Shown: positions 16,766-25,811 of the stretch, in pieces | Layout: every line of letters begins with the position of its first letter | Numbering within the stretch: the first letter of the stretch is position 1 | Assembly (NCBI RefSeq): GCF_036885195.1 | Contig: NZ_CP133656.1 | Span: 558,001-622,000 of the forward strand | DNA length: 64,000 nucleotides | Direction of reading: 5' to 3' | DNA from: Pectobacterium cacticida | GTDB lineage: Bacteria > Pseudomonadota > Gammaproteobacteria > Enterobacterales > Enterobacteriaceae | Position numbers and translations under genes: made by a program | The notes under the pieces: model-generated | The model's input: only the letters and a program-made list of their open reading frames with translations | Databases searched by the model: none | Told to the model about the DNA's origin: nothing

Positions 16766-18187
16766 ATGAGTAGAATAGATTATAGTTCTTGGCCACGATT
16801 GTCGTTATCTGTATCAAATTTACGACTTGACAAAGAAAATCCAAGAATTCCAAGTTACATTACAATTAGAACAACAAAAGATATACTAAATTATTTATTC
16901 CAAAATGAACGAATTGAAAGGCTTGCACATAAAATTGTAGAAAAGGGGTTTATATCACACGATCCTATATATGTAGTTAAAGAGGGTGAAAACTACGTAG
17001 TGGTAGAAGGAAACCGCCGAGTATCTGCGCTGAAATGTTTGATTGATCCAGAATTAGTTCCTTCACCAGCTAAACGACGAAAAATCGAATTATATAAAAA
17101 TCGTCTAGGCTCCGATTTGATAGAAAAAATAGATGTATTTGTTGCTCCATCAAGAAGAGCCGTTGAAAATGTTCTTTTTGAATTACATGCAGAAGGAAAG
17201 CTTCAGTGGAGTAGACAGCAAAAAAATAAATTTATTGCTAGTATTGGTATTGACAGTGGTGAGTCAATTCAGGATATTGCAGAAAGATTTAATGTTAAAG
17301 TTATAGAAATACAAGATTCAGTCCAAGAGTACCTTTTAGAGAGATATTTTACAGAGCTAGAGTTACCTACTGATATTGAAGATAAAGCGTTAATGTCAAA
17401 ATTTAATATTAGTACTATATCTAGGTTGGTTAATTCAAAAATATTTAAAGAAAAAACAGGTTTTAGAATCGAAGAAAATAGATTAAGAACAGATACTTCT
17501 AAATCGTATTTCAACGCATTGCTGAGACAGTTTGTAATTGATATTGTTACAAAGAAAATTGATTCTCGTAAGTTAAATACAAGTAAGCAAATAGATTCTT
17601 ATATTGAAAGCGAGATGGAGAAGATACCTGTAGGAATACATGATGGAAGTGTGGATTTTACTCCAGATAATAGTAATACGAAGGTCTCATCGGATGATGT
17701 TGAGATTAGTAAGCCTCGAAGAAAACCTAAGGAAACCTTAATACCCAAGGGAGTTAATTATATTACTGGAAGCGATAAGTTAGATATATTGATTCAAGAA
17801 GCACAAGGCATGCTTATTGATACGTATAAAAATGCGGCTGCTTTATTGTTACGTTCAATTGTTGAAATATCAGTAGTAAGAATTTTTGAAATTCATGGGA
17901 AAAAAGATCAGTGTCTGAACGGTAATGGAAGAGTTAAAAATCTTTCTGATAACATTAATGCTCTCGTGAAGAGAGATGTATGGTTTACTAATAAGGCTTA
18001 TCTGGCCGACTTAACAAGATTTATATCTAAAGATAGTGCTAACTGGAATTCTTTAGACTCATTGAATCGTTATGCGCATGGTGAATATACCCTACCAGAT
18101 AGGGATATGCTAAAATCAGTTTGGTTAATTGCAAAACCATTAGTTACAATTTGTGTTGAACATCAATCTAAGCCAAAGAATATATAA
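16766..18187 (+). CDS. ParB/Srx-fold protein, possible defence component
   Basis: 473 aa from the ATG at 16766 (ribosome site AGGGAG 5-10 bases upstream). The N-terminal part (about residues 5-90) is a ParB/sulfiredoxin-type domain: VSNLRLDKENPRIPSY, then LAHKIVEKGFISHDPIYVV and the CTP-box-like YVVVEGNRRVSALKCL. A helical middle with ESIQDIAERFNVKVIEIQ looks like the ParB HTH. The C-terminus (AAALLLRSIVEIS ... LNRYAHGEYTLPDR) resembles HEPN/DUF4145-type helical modules. No ParA gene is present, so plasmid partition is unlikely. The AT content is far above that of the neighbours, a sign of recent transfer. It lies 65 bp before the adenine methyltransferase. Confidence 0.6.
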   Translation: MSRIDYSSWPRLSLSVSNLRLDKENPRIPSYITIRTTKDILNYLFQNERIERLAHKIVEKGFISHDPIYVVKEGENYVVVEGNRRVSALKCLIDPELVPSPAKRRKIELYKNRLGSDLIEKIDVFVAPSRRAVENVLFELHAEGKLQWSRQQKNKFIASIGIDSGESIQDIAERFNVKVIEIQDSVQEYLLERYFTELELPTDIEDKALMSKFNISTISRLVNSKIFKEKTGFRIEENRLRTDTSKSYFNALLRQFVIDIVTKKIDSRKLNTSKQIDSYIESEMEKIPVGIHDGSVDFTPDNSNTKVSSDDVEISKPRRKPKETLIPKGVNYITGSDKLDILIQEAQGMLIDTYKNAAALLLRSIVEISVVRIFEIHGKKDQCLNGNGRVKNLSDNINALVKRDVWFTNKAYLADLTRFISKDSANWNSLDSLNRYAHGEYTLPDRDMLKSVWLIAKPLVTICVEHQSKPKNI

Positions 18188-18252
18188 ATAGTGGTTTTTA
18201 TTACGAATAATATTGTATAATACAAAAAGTACATGTTATTTTTAGGTGAGCT

Positions 18253-19122
18253 ATGCCAGTAACTTATTCCCCTCTTCGCTACCCTGGAGGTAAAACAGCC
18301 ATCTATCCGATGGTTTCAAATATAATCCAGAATAATTCACTAAATAAATGTAAATATGCCGAGCCATATGCTGGTGGTGGTGGGCTTGCGCTAGCTCTTC
18401 TTTTTGGTGGGTTTGCTGAAGAGATTCATTTGAATGATCTAGATCGTTCAATTTGGGCTATCTGGCATTCTATTCTTAATGATACAGAAGCGTTTATAGA
18501 TAGAATAGAAAATACCGAGATAACTATTGATGAATGGTATAAACAAAGAAATATTCAAAATAATAAGAATAGCGCTAATGTACTAGATTTAGGATTCTCA
18601 TCATTTTTCCTCAATAGGACGAATAGATCTGGAATTATTTTAAAAGCTGGTGTAATTGGCGGGCTAAAACAAGAAGGTGATTACAAGCTGAACTGTAGAT
18701 TTAATAAAGATGATTTAATAAAAAAAATAGTAAAAATAAAAAAACATAAAGATTCTATAAAAATTTATAACGAGGATGCAGTAGATTTTATAAAAAAAAT
18801 AGATGATCGCAGCGGAAATGATTTTTTCATGTATATAGATCCTCCATATTTTGAGAAGGGGGCTAGTTTATATACGAATTTTTACAATGAAAATGATCAT
18901 GCCGCTTTATCTAAAGTTATCTCATCTATTAGAGTTCCTTGGATATTAACTTATGATAATGCATTGAAAATAAAAGAAATTTATAAAATAAATAATATGT
19001 ATGAATTCTATTTGAATTATAGTGCCGCAAAGAAGCGTATCGGTACTGAGTTGTTAATTGTTTGCAATGATATCAATATCCCTGAGAACCTCATAGGTGA
19101 TAAAATTATCAAGTTATCTTAG
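18253..19122 (+). CDS. D12-class (Dam-like) adenine-N6 DNA methyltransferase
   Basis: 289-aa DNA methyltransferase. Motif I (AdoMet binding) is YAEPYAGGGGLALAL near residues 36-50, preceded by the Dam-type N-terminal PLRYPGGKT. The catalytic motif IV is DPPY in FMYIDPPYFEKG near residue 196. The product should methylate adenine in a short sequence; the target cannot be read. It is AT-rich like the ParB-like gene 65 bp upstream, and the two look like a cargo cassette. No classical restriction endonuclease gene is adjacent. Confidence 0.88.
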   Translation: MPVTYSPLRYPGGKTAIYPMVSNIIQNNSLNKCKYAEPYAGGGGLALALLFGGFAEEIHLNDLDRSIWAIWHSILNDTEAFIDRIENTEITIDEWYKQRNIQNNKNSANVLDLGFSSFFLNRTNRSGIILKAGVIGGLKQEGDYKLNCRFNKDDLIKKIVKIKKHKDSIKIYNEDAVDFIKKIDDRSGNDFFMYIDPPYFEKGASLYTNFYNENDHAALSKVISSIRVPWILTYDNALKIKEIYKINNMYEFYLNYSAAKKRIGTELLIVCNDINIPENLIGDKIIKLS

Positions 19123-19344
19123 TGGTTTTTTAATTATAGCTAAATGGTTTTTATTTTATAGACAATATTAAATAATTAAATGGCAGTGTTATTCAAGTAT
19201 TTTATGTGGAAAAATAGCTCATTCATTATTTCTATCATTAGTATGGTTTTAAAACCCTTATTGTATAAAAGGGGTCAATATGGTGGTCATTAAATCCATT
19301 TGTTTATTTTAAGTAGCTATTAATCAATGTATTAAATTTAGTTG
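19123..19344. other. AT-rich spacer before the repeated tRNA end
   Basis: No gene, RNA or clear repeat is seen. The base composition matches the AT-rich cargo on its left, and an abrupt return to the host-like composition occurs at the att repeat. Confidence 0.6.
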
Positions 19345-19402
19345 CGAGTCCGGCCTTCGCACCATCGTATGAAAATCAAGTCACCTTAGGGTGGCTTTTT
19401 TT
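19345..19402 (+). repeat. attR-like copy of the tRNA-Leu 3' end and its terminator
   Basis: CGAGTCCGGCCTTCG followed by CACCATCGTATG repeats leuX from 8694 with one G deleted, so it cannot form a functional acceptor stem. The leuX terminator copy follows at 19380-19402. It marks the right end of the 8.7-19.3 kb element and the left end of a second, decayed element in tandem. Confidence 0.75.
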
Positions 19403-19572
19403 ATGTCCATAATCGTCCAGTAACGTCCATATCTATCTGTAAAATAACGATTTTAATTTCATTCCTCTCGCTGCGATTTTGTCTGTTTTATCCACAGTGG
19501 TCTTTTTTCGTCCATTGACATCCAGCTGATTTGGGGGGCAATTCACTTCGATTATGCGTTGACCCCCAAATT

Positions 19573-20437
19573 ATGGCGCTGACCGACGTTGTTGCCCGCA
19601 CCGCCAAGCCCCGCGAGAAAGCCTATAAGCTCGCGGATGCGCACGGCCTGTATCTTTTGGTGAGTCCTAACGGCTCTAAGTGCTGGTATCTCAAGTACCG
19701 CTTTGAAGGTAAGGAAAGCCGGATTGCGTTCGGTGCCTATCCGCTAGTCTCTCTGGCGAAGGCCAGATAGAAGCGCGATGAGATACGATTGCTGCTGTTG
19801 GAGGGCATTCACCCAACGGAAAAGCGCGAAGAAGAAAAAGAGCAGGCGCAAGAGGCGTTGAATACTTTTGCGAAGGTCGCGCAGGACTGGCACCGAAACA
19901 TTAGCCAAAATCGGTGGTCAGAAACGCATGCAGGACGGGTATGGCGCGATATGGAACGAAATCTGCTGCCTGCTATCGGGCATCGCCATATTGCCGACCT
20001 GAAAACCAAAGACCTGCTGGAGCCGCTGAAAGTCGTCGAACAGAACGGTCATCTTGATTTGGCATCACGGCTGCGTCAGCGCGTCACCGATATTATGCGT
20101 TATGCGGTGCAGAACGATCTGATAGAGCGTAACCCCGCGCAAGACCTTTCCGGCGCGATAGCCGCGCCCAAGGCCACCCATCGGCCAGCCCTGAAACTGA
20201 ATAAACTGCCGGATTTTCTGGCACGGATAGAACGCCACAAAGGGCGGGCGTTAACCAGACTGGCCTTAAAACTCACGCTGTGCGTTTTTATCCGCTCCAG
20301 CGAGCTACGTTTTGCCCGCTGGCCGGAAATCGATTTTAAACGCGCCATGTGGACGATACCGGCTGAACGTGAAGCCATTCCCGGCGTGAAGCATTCGCAG
20401 CGCGGCGCAAAGATGCGCTCTGAACATCTGGTGCCGT
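19573..20437 (+). pseudogene. int: Broken second copy of the P4-type integrase
   Basis: Nearly identical to the integrase at 8935 over its first 288 codons. Codon 66 is TAG at 19768-19770 where the intact copy has GAG. After the codons for LVPLS the sequence jumps to a point inside the small antitoxin-like gene (equivalent to 10279), so about 480 bp are lost, including the catalytic HxxR and Tyr. The protein cannot be active. The leader inverted repeat is also damaged by a 13-bp loss. Confidence 0.93.
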
Positions 20438-20693
20438 TATCAGAGGGTCTTACAGGGATTTGCTGATATTGATGCAGGGCGTGTTGTTAATCACTTTGAT
20501 ATGCAGGCGTTTATCGCCAGACTGAAGCAAGCATAATCGATAGAAATACGGGCGTATCTTGTATCGAAAGCCTATGCATTAAGCGCCGCGCCAGCCCCTT
20601 TTTTGGAGGGGCTGGCGCTCATTGTTCTTATGTGGATGGTTTTCCTGCGGCTCGTAGTTCCCAAGTATCGTTTCCGCCAGATTGTTTTCCATC
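20438..20693 (+). pseudogene. Relic of the antitoxin-like gene, terminator and xre tail
   Basis: 20438-20536 matches the second half of the 53-aa gene at 10210 (GRVVNHFDMQAFIARLKQA in frame). The hairpin at 20588-20618 matches the terminator at 10427. 20630-20693 matches the last codons of the XRE gene at 10465. Similarity then stops, so this is the right border of the duplicated segment. Confidence 0.8.
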
Positions 20694-20717
20694 ATTAGAA
20701 TCTTATCTTTTTACAAT

Positions 20718-20811
20718 CTATAAGCTGTTTTCTCACTTTACAGCTTATATGCTGTATTTTATTCTTACAGCTTATAGGGTGTATTATGCAAAAACAGCCT
20801 ATAGTATGTAT
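20718..20811. promoter_or_regulatory. Phased operator array upstream of hipBA
   Basis: Three direct copies of ACAGCYTATA-N5-TGTAT-like sequence start at 20740, 20767 and 20794, exactly 27 bp apart. An inverted half copy CTATAAGCTGTT lies at 20718-20729. The first full copy is the most symmetrical (ACAGCTTATATGCTGT). The array lies 28 bp before the hipB ATG, where HipB operators are found in E. coli. Confidence 0.75.
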
Positions 20812-20838
20812 CAGCATCTAAATAAGGGTAAGTGCCTT

Positions 20839-21144
20839 ATGAATACAGTTTATCCGTTAAAAACCTTGAATCAGTTGCGCCCATTGCTGATTGGCTTTCG
20901 TAAGGCGAAGGGGCTGACGCAAAAAGACGTGTCTGAACGGTTAGGTGTCACACAGCAAACCTATGCCCGCTTGGAAGCAAATCCTGGCAGTGCCAGTATC
21001 GAGCGCTTGTTTAAAGTGCTCACCGTTCTGGGGGTTGAGATGGTGCTGTCTTCTGGACCAAACGTACATTTATCTCTGTCATTCCCAACGATGGAAGAGT
21101 CAGAAAAGCCAATAGACTCACCCGCCAGACGGGAAAAATGGTGA
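20839..21144 (+). CDS. hipB: HipB-type antitoxin
   Basis: 101 aa from the ATG at 20839 (MNTVYPLKTLNQLRPLLIGF). It has an XRE helix-turn-helix: KAKGLTQKDVSERLGVTQQT, then YARLEANPGSASIERLFKVL. This is the HipB layout, a dimeric repressor that binds the operators and holds the HipA kinase inactive. A C-terminal tail of about 20 residues follows. hipA starts 5 bp after its stop. The earlier ORF start at 20632 runs through the operator array and is not the gene start. Confidence 0.88.
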   Translation: MNTVYPLKTLNQLRPLLIGFRKAKGLTQKDVSERLGVTQQTYARLEANPGSASIERLFKVLTVLGVEMVLSSGPNVHLSLSFPTMEESEKPIDSPARREKW

Positions 21145-21148
21145 CACT

Positions 21149-22483
21149 ATGCCTCGAACACAACAGCGTTTAGCAATATGGATGAATGGAATCCAAGTGG
21201 GATTCTGGGAAAAGATCCGAGGCGAAGATAGGTTGCAATACCTTCCCGAATGGATCGCTGATGAACAAGGAAGACCTTTATCGCTTTCTTTGCTTTTCAC
21301 CCCCGGTAATCAGATGTGGCGCGGCAATGTGGTACGCGACTATTTTGATAATTTATTGCCTGACAGCGAAGGTATACGCAGGCGGTTAGCAACGCGTTAC
21401 CAGGCTGATAGCCTTGAGCCCTTTGATCTGTTGGCTGAGCTGGGGAGAGACTGTGTTGGCGCAATACAGTTACTGAATGGTAATGAGGAGCCCGCAGATC
21501 TCTTTTCCGTGAATTATCGCCCGCTTTCTGAAGCTGAAATCGCCGCTATATTGCGTAATACAACAGCGTCATTGTTGCCAGGTCGGCAGGATGATGCTGA
21601 CGATGTGCGTTTATCGATTGCCGGTGCGCAGGAAAAAACGGCTTTACTCTGGCATGAAGGACAATGGTGCTTGCCAGAAGGGAGTACCCCTACGACGCAT
21701 ATTTTCAAGTTACCACTCGGGCTAGTGGGTAATAGGCAAGCGGATATGAGTACGTCGGTTGAAAATGAATGGCTATGTTCTTTGATCCTTAAGGAATATG
21801 GAATTCCTGTCGCAAAAACACAGATTGCGCAGTTTGAAGATCAGAAAGTATTGGTTGTTGAGCGTTTTGACAGAAGATGGTCAAGCGATCGGCAATGGAT
21901 CATTCGCTTGCCACAAGAGGATATGTGTCAGGCTCTGGGGGTTTCCCCGCTACGAAAATACCAGTCTGATGGGGGGCCAGGGATTTCCGATATTATGGAA
22001 ATACTGAGTCATTCGGAGCAGGCGGAGCAGGACAAAGCGCGGTTTTTCAGGGCGCAAATTATTTTCTGGCTGATAGCGGCAACTGATGGACATGCCAAAA
22101 ATTTCAGTATCGCGATTGAGCCACAAGGCCGCTATCACCTTACACCGCTTTATGATGTTTTATCGGCATGGCCGGTCGTTGGCCCACGTAATAACCAGAT
22201 TTCCTGGCAAACGTGCACGCTGGCAATGGCCGTTCGCGGTAGCAGTAATTATTACCATCTGTACAGAATTCAACGGCGGCATTGGGTCAATCAGGGTGAA
22301 TTAACCGGTTTGGGCAGGCGACAGGTTGAAGCCATGATGGATGATATTATCTCCAGGACACCTGAGGTTATTGAACGTGTATCTGCATTGCTGCCTGAGT
22401 CATTCCCACCAGCGCTTGCGGAATGTGTTTTTGACGGTATGCGACAACAGTGTGGTCGGTTACAAGAATTGCACCGTAAATAG
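21149..22483 (+). CDS. hipA: HipA-type serine/threonine kinase toxin
   Basis: 444-aa HipA family toxin. In E. coli HipA phosphorylates glutamyl-tRNA synthetase and causes growth arrest and persistence. Seen: the N-terminal couple_hipA domain (about residues 5-105), the ATP-binding SIAGAQEKTALLW segment whose Ser is the usual autophosphorylation site, the catalytic loop ATDGHAKNFS near residue 312, and the metal-binding YHLTPLYDVLS. All key residues are present, so it is likely active. It is probably cargo of the decayed second element or a later insertion. Confidence 0.92.
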   Translation: MPRTQQRLAIWMNGIQVGFWEKIRGEDRLQYLPEWIADEQGRPLSLSLLFTPGNQMWRGNVVRDYFDNLLPDSEGIRRRLATRYQADSLEPFDLLAELGRDCVGAIQLLNGNEEPADLFSVNYRPLSEAEIAAILRNTTASLLPGRQDDADDVRLSIAGAQEKTALLWHEGQWCLPEGSTPTTHIFKLPLGLVGNRQADMSTSVENEWLCSLILKEYGIPVAKTQIAQFEDQKVLVVERFDRRWSSDRQWIIRLPQEDMCQALGVSPLRKYQSDGGPGISDIMEILSHSEQAEQDKARFFRAQIIFWLIAATDGHAKNFSIAIEPQGRYHLTPLYDVLSAWPVVGPRNNQISWQTCTLAMAVRGSSNYYHLYRIQRRHWVNQGELTGLGRRQVEAMMDDIISRTPEVIERVSALLPESFPPALAECVFDGMRQQCGRLQELHRK

Positions 22484-22519
22484 GGTATTGAAGAACATCT
22501 TGCAGCAATTCACCTTTCA

Positions 22520-22682
22520 GGCAGGAGTAGCCAGTACTGTTCCCATGCTTATCAGAATTTTATCAAAGGCAATGGGCTGATATGCAGCATGAGCGCGAAG
22601 GGATGTTGCGACGATAATGCCTGTGCGGAGAGTTTCTCCCACAGTCTGAAAGTAGAGTTCATCCACGGTGGACGGTTCAACA
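22520..22682 (+). pseudogene. IS3-family transposase relic
   Basis: One frame reads SSQYCSHAYQNFIKGNGL, then MSAKGCCDDNACAESF and HSLKVEFIHGGRF. This matches the DDE core of IS3-family OrfB around the second Asp and the following Glu (HSDRGSQYCS ... YDNACAESFFHSLK in intact elements). Both ends are missing and no terminal inverted repeats are seen. It is a decayed fragment next to the hipBA cargo. Confidence 0.75.
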
Positions 22683-23057
22683 TATTAATGATTAATGCAA
22701 TTCGTAAACTAATGTGTTTACGTGTTTTTTAATGACGATGATAAGTTTTTATTAATGAGATGTTGATCGTGCCGATCTTCATTCTGTTGCCTGTTTTTGT
22801 CATTCCGTGGCAATGGAATAAAGGTAACCAATAACCCGCCGTTCTATTTTATCGTTGCTGTACGCCAGACGATTCATTTTGGGAATAGCGCCAGCCATAA
22901 GCATAGAGATAAGCAACATCGTTGCCATTAATGGTGGTGATTAGCTGTGTTATGGCTTCAGTTTTTCCCATCGTTAGTGGCGACTAAAGACCATTTTAAA
23001 CAACGAAAATACTCGCTAAAGATTTTTTAAAATTGCGTGGAAAAAAGAGGTCGAACT
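22683..23057. promoter_or_regulatory. rhiE upstream region
   Basis: No gene is seen. This is where the rhiE promoter must lie. It contains several A/T-rich tracts and an imperfect palindrome GTAAACTAATGTGTTTAC (22706-22723). I find no good KdgR box (TGAAA-N5-TTTCA). Confidence 0.4.
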
Positions 23058-24773
23058 GTGAATAAAGGTATCCTGCTGCTAATGAGTACGGTATTGGTTC
23101 CTTATGGATATTGCGCCCCGAATGGTAATGTATCTCTATCGGTTACTGGAATGAATACCGTTTTAGATAATGGTTTGCTTAACGTTAAATTTAAGGAAGA
23201 CGGTAGTGCAGAAAGCATAACCAAACAAGGAGTCAATATTGTCACTAACCTTTCCGGTGCGATACGCGATCCCAGTAAAACCCGCAGTGCTTATCTGGAT
23301 TATTACGTTAAAGGGGTTAAAGATTTCGTTCCTGAACGCGTCGAAGTCATAAAACAAGATAAAGATATCGCTCACGTAGCCTACATTGATGATAAAGGCG
23401 GACTGCTGCGGCTGGAATATCACCTGATCATGCGCAAGGGGGTCAGTGGTATTTATAGCTATGTGGTCGCGGAGAATACGGGCAGCCAAGATGTGAAGGT
23501 GAGTGAATTACGTAATGTCTATCGCTTTGACCCCTCGCGACTTGATCATCTCTATAACGGCGTTCATATTGGCAAACCTCTGCTTTATCGCCAGCTCGAA
23601 CAATTACCGAAAGTACAGGATGAAACCTGGCGTTTACCTGACGGGCATGTGTATTCCAAATATGATTTTGCTGGTTATATGCGCTCAACACCCTACTGGG
23701 GCGTATTTGGTCATGGGATGGGGGCATGGTTGATTCATGCTAGTCCGGAATATTTTTCCGGCGATGCGCTCAAGCAGGATTTAATGGTGCATCAGGATGC
23801 CATCATTCTCAATTATATGACCGGCTCGCATTTTGGCACCCCGGACATGGTGGCTAAACCCGGCTGGAAAAAATTCTATGGCCCCTGGTTGTTATATATT
23901 AATCAGGGAGATGAAAAACAGGTGATTGCGGATGCCGATCGGCAATCGCTAACGGAAAAAGTCTCCTGGCCCTATCGTTGGGTGAATGATCCGCTCTATC
24001 CATTAGAGCGCACCACGGTGAGCGGCAAGATCAATAGCACACAGCCGATGACGGTCGTCCTGTCTTCATCATTAGATGAACCCTTTGATCTGCAAACGCG
24101 CGGTTATTCCTATCAGGGAACGACCGATAGCCAGGGGAAATTCAGTATTGAGCATGTCAGACCGGGAAAATATCAGGTCTCGGTCTATGCCAATGGTGGG
24201 ACTCAGCCCGGCGTACTGGCGCAACAGACTGTCGATATTACTGGCGTAAAACAACAACTGGCAGATATTTCCTTGCCCGCCGCCAATAAGATTATTTGGG
24301 CGATAGGGCAGGCGGATCGTCAGGCGCGCGAATTCCGCTTTGGCGATAAAGTGCGTAATTATCACTGGCAAAATGACGTCCCTGCTAATCTGACTTTTGA
24401 TATTGATCGCAGCGATTATTCACGCGATTGGTATTACGCTCAGACCAAACCCGGTAAATGGGATATTCGTTTTGCGCTACAGCCGGAAAAGAAAACCTAT
24501 TTTCTCACACTCTCTCTGGCCGGAGCGAGTAACTTCGGCATGACCAAGGCAACAGCTCCCGAATTGGATGTCGTCGTAAATGGCAAAAAGGTTGAAACGC
24601 TCAAGTATGAGAATGATAAAACGCTTTATCGTGGCGCCTTACAAAGTGGTCGTTATCATTTAAACCGTATTCCAGTGAGCTATGAGGTATTGAAAAAAGG
24701 GAATAACGTTATTTCCCTGCAATTAAAAGGCGGAAGCCTGATGTATGACATCGTTACGTTAAGTGAAGAATAA
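23058..24773 (+). CDS. rhiE: Rhamnogalacturonate lyase (PL4, RhiE type)
   Basis: 571 aa from the GTG at 23058, preceded by GAGG at good spacing; the longer frame from 23037 has no ribosome site. The product has a signal peptide (MNKGILLLMSTVLVPYGYCA). The rest matches polysaccharide lyase family 4: an N-terminal supersandwich (about 20-320), a fibronectin-III-like domain with SIEHVRPGKYQVSVYANGG (about 335-405), and a C-terminal CBM-like jellyroll. The enzyme cleaves the rhamnose-galacturonate backbone of RG-I pectin by beta-elimination. In Dickeya, RhiE is exported by the type II Out system. The KdgM-type porin gene follows by 49 bp. Confidence 0.9.
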   Translation: MNKGILLLMSTVLVPYGYCAPNGNVSLSVTGMNTVLDNGLLNVKFKEDGSAESITKQGVNIVTNLSGAIRDPSKTRSAYLDYYVKGVKDFVPERVEVIKQDKDIAHVAYIDDKGGLLRLEYHLIMRKGVSGIYSYVVAENTGSQDVKVSELRNVYRFDPSRLDHLYNGVHIGKPLLYRQLEQLPKVQDETWRLPDGHVYSKYDFAGYMRSTPYWGVFGHGMGAWLIHASPEYFSGDALKQDLMVHQDAIILNYMTGSHFGTPDMVAKPGWKKFYGPWLLYINQGDEKQVIADADRQSLTEKVSWPYRWVNDPLYPLERTTVSGKINSTQPMTVVLSSSLDEPFDLQTRGYSYQGTTDSQGKFSIEHVRPGKYQVSVYANGGTQPGVLAQQTVDITGVKQQLADISLPAANKIIWAIGQADRQAREFRFGDKVRNYHWQNDVPANLTFDIDRSDYSRDWYYAQTKPGKWDIRFALQPEKKTYFLTLSLAGASNFGMTKATAPELDVVVNGKKVETLKYENDKTLYRGALQSGRYHLNRIPVSYEVLKKGNNVISLQLKGGSLMYDIVTLSEE

Positions 24774-24822
24774 TATTACCGATTATTAAAACCAACACAA
24801 CATCCATAATAATGAGGGTGAC

Positions 24823-25575
24823 ATGAAAACGGCTAATAAGGTATTTATTGCTGCCTCCCTATCTTTAGCTTGTCTGGGACAGGCCAGCGCTGATGTAGTG
24901 CTCAGAAATGTCTCAATGGATTATCGCCATGAGTATCGATTACGGGATAGAACGCATTTTGATAAATTAACGTTGGCAACCCAATTACCGAATGATTTTT
25001 CATTTGCGGTTGAAACAAAATTTAAAACCGGGGGCAGCGATCCTAAAGATAAGTATTATAATGATACCGTGCTCAATGCGGTAGAGATGACGTTAGCCAA
25101 AAAATATTATGTAGGAAACTGGACGATAACGCCGCTATTCCAACCAGAATTTAATTCATCGCGTACAGAATGGAAGGTCGGCGTATCGCCCTGGTATAAA
25201 ATTAACGATAGCTGGTCGGTGGGGGGATTATATCGTTTAGAGCTCACGGATTATGCGCATGACGATCGCTGTAATCAAGCCGGTCGATTTTATTGTAGTA
25301 CCGATAAACATAGAACCGTTAACCGCGTTGATGGTTATCTTCGCTATCGCTGGGATAACTTAAGCACCACGTATAAAATTATTTATAAGTATGGCGATGC
25401 CAAAATGTTTTCTAATCAAAAATACGACTATGAGCAGGAGCTACAGTTTAATTATGCCTTAGGGGCAAAAAGAGAATGGAGCCCTTATGTCAGTTTTGGT
25501 GATATCGGTCGTTCATCAAAATCCAGCGAACGCCAGCTTCGTTTACGCGCCGGTGTCGCCTATACCTTTAAATAG
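24823..25575 (+). CDS. KdgM-family oligogalacturonide/oligo-RG outer-membrane porin
   Basis: 250 aa with a signal peptide (MKTANKVFIAASLSLACLGQASA). The mature part has alternating beta strands with aromatic ends and a final YTFK, typical of the 12-strand monomeric KdgM family (PF06178). Seen: VSMDYRHEYRLRDRTHFDKL at the N-terminus and WKVGVSPWYKINDSWSVGG in the middle. Being directly behind rhiE, it probably admits rhamnogalacturonan fragments released by that lyase. Whether it corresponds to KdgM, KdgN or another paralog is not clear. Confidence 0.88.
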   Translation: MKTANKVFIAASLSLACLGQASADVVLRNVSMDYRHEYRLRDRTHFDKLTLATQLPNDFSFAVETKFKTGGSDPKDKYYNDTVLNAVEMTLAKKYYVGNWTITPLFQPEFNSSRTEWKVGVSPWYKINDSWSVGGLYRLELTDYAHDDRCNQAGRFYCSTDKHRTVNRVDGYLRYRWDNLSTTYKIIYKYGDAKMFSNQKYDYEQELQFNYALGAKREWSPYVSFGDIGRSSKSSERQLRLRAGVAYTFK

Positions 25576-25595
25576 GTAGATATCTGGCTTGTTAG

Positions 25596-25625
25596 GCAGT
25601 ATGGCGGTGAATATCGCCATACTGC
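25596..25625. terminator. Strong hairpin between kdgM-like gene and acs
   Basis: An 11-bp perfect stem GCAGTATGGCG / CGCCATACTGC with an 8-base loop, 20 bp past the porin stop. The following sequence is TAATTAG, without a strong U-run. Confidence 0.6.
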
Positions 25626-25679
25626 TAATTAGTAGCCTCAATATCTATCAAGTACGCACCTAATGGTGCATTTATTCTT

Positions 25680-25715
25680 CATAACCCGTTTACTTCTCAT
25701 AACCCGTTTACTTTT
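25680..25715. repeat. 18-bp tandem direct repeat
   Basis: Two copies of CATAACCCGTTTACTTYT start at 25680 and 25698, with the beginning of a third (CATAAAC) at 25716. They lie in the gap between two convergent genes. No function is apparent. Confidence 0.7.
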
Positions 25716-25811
25716 CATAAACAATGAGCGGTTGAGAATTCGTCACTATTTCACGCTTTTTATCGTGCGCGTAGGCCAATCTTCACCAAACCGCTAGGTT
25801 GGCGCTGGTGG

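Noticed and set aside
16766..18187. Plasmid partition protein ParB
   Set aside because: No parA gene and no parS-like sites are seen, and the C-terminal part is not ParB-like.
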